DNA from: GWB1-37-8 sp964603935
Lineage (GTDB): Bacteria; Patescibacteriota; Microgenomatia; Levybacterales; UBA12049
Length of the DNA stretch: 7,511 nt
Direction of reading: 5' to 3'
Assembly: GCA_964603935.1 (NCBI GenBank)
Contig: CAZRWL010000033.1
Location: forward strand, 1-7,511
In this document: piece by piece, positions 7,255-7,511 of the stretch
How the letters are laid out: every line of letters starts with the position of its first letter
Numbering within the stretch: the first letter of the stretch is position 1
Notes under the pieces: model-generated
Database searches by the model: none
Told to the model about the DNA's origin: nothing
The model's input: the letters and a program-made list of their open reading frames with translations, nothing else
Translations under genes and position numbers: made by a program

Positions 7255-7511
7255 AGACTGGATTTTTTGGACAACAATTATTATCAGTTTTGTTTTAATT
7301 GAACATAATAGCGCTGACCCGCTTTTTATTTTGGCGCTTGCCATAATACCGTTTCTCGCCCTTTTTTTTCATTACAAAAAAAATTTTTATCCTCTTATCT
7401 TATACATATTAATTATTGGCGTTTTAGGCAGAATCACCGAATATTATCACTCAGGGTATGGGTCGGATGCGTTATTGGCTGTTCGTGATTTTATAGGCTA
7501 TTTTGTGCACG
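7232..7511 (+). CDS. N-terminal part of a further GT-C-like membrane protein (3' truncated by window edge)
   Basis: An open frame from ATG 7232 runs to the window end without a stop, giving 93 residues. It begins with a strongly basic stretch (MKEKKKDKDW), then hydrophobic segments at about 11-22, 30-47 and 52-66, then EYYHSGYGSDALLAVRDFIG (70-89). The SDALLAVRDFIGYF pattern resembles the first outer loop of GT-C proteins of the kind that continue into a '.G.NPY' motif ('sD.l.atr.a...l..G.NPY'), and Asp79 would be the candidate catalytic acid; the NPY itself would lie beyond the edge. The gene starts inside the end of the preceding one, overlapping by 23 bases, without a convincing Shine-Dalgarno. 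This indicates the operon continues to the right with at least one more transferase. The frame and coding character are well supported; the family call rests on one motif. Confidence 0.75.
   Translation, partial: MKEKKKDKDWIFWTTIIISFVLIEHNSADPLFILALAIIPFLALFFHYKKNFYPLILYILIIGVLGRITEYYHSGYGSDALLAVRDFIGYFVH

Noticed and set aside
1..7511. UGA-as-glycine code, as in some Patescibacteria
   Set aside because: Four genes end in TGA at sensible places, three of them in ATGA overlaps with the next start, and no in-frame TGA is needed to keep any gene open.
1..7511. CRISPR array, tRNA, rRNA, insertion sequence or phage genes
   Set aside because: No spaced repeats, no RNA-gene signatures, no transposase or integrase motifs; coding is continuous across the window.

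Overview
The window is AT-rich and fully packed. Every supported gene lies on the + strand, and neighbouring genes overlap or are a few bases apart. The style suggests a Candidate Phyla Radiation (Patescibacteria) genome, perhaps Microgenomates-like: compact, AT-rich, no visible Shine-Dalgarno sequences, a small exported protein resembling DUF5667, and a run of divergent polytopic glycosyltransferase-like proteins. That assignment is inference from style and protein resemblance. TGA ends four of the seven complete 3' ends, so the code is the standard bacterial one, which argues against the UGA-glycine lineages (Gracilibacteria, Absconditabacteria).

Layout: (1) 3-125, the C-terminal end of an upstream protein, probably an SDR-family sugar-nucleotide epimerase or dehydratase. 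(2) 135-1121, galE, a UDP-glucose/UDP-hexosamine 4-epimerase. (3) 1118-1642, a secreted or lipid-free exported protein resembling DUF5667. (4) 1639-2754, 2732-4342, 4339-5586, 5590-7254 and 7232 to the window end: five consecutive, unrelated-looking polytopic membrane proteins with GT-C glycosyltransferase character. The last is cut by the window edge. There is no gene-free stretch over 300 bases; the largest gap between genes is 9 bases, and I see no terminator or convincing promoter.

Reading as a whole: this looks like the interior of one long, translationally coupled operon for a surface glycan. The cytoplasmic SDR enzymes would supply nucleotide sugars. The GT-C proteins, which in characterised families use polyprenyl-phosphate sugars on the outer face of the membrane, would assemble or attach the glycan. 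The exported small protein may be an accessory or a glycan acceptor. The five membrane proteins differ in their conserved loop motifs, so they are probably separate steps and not recent duplicates. Substrates cannot be named from sequence alone. The enzymes that load sugars onto polyprenyl phosphate, and any flippase, are not in the window.
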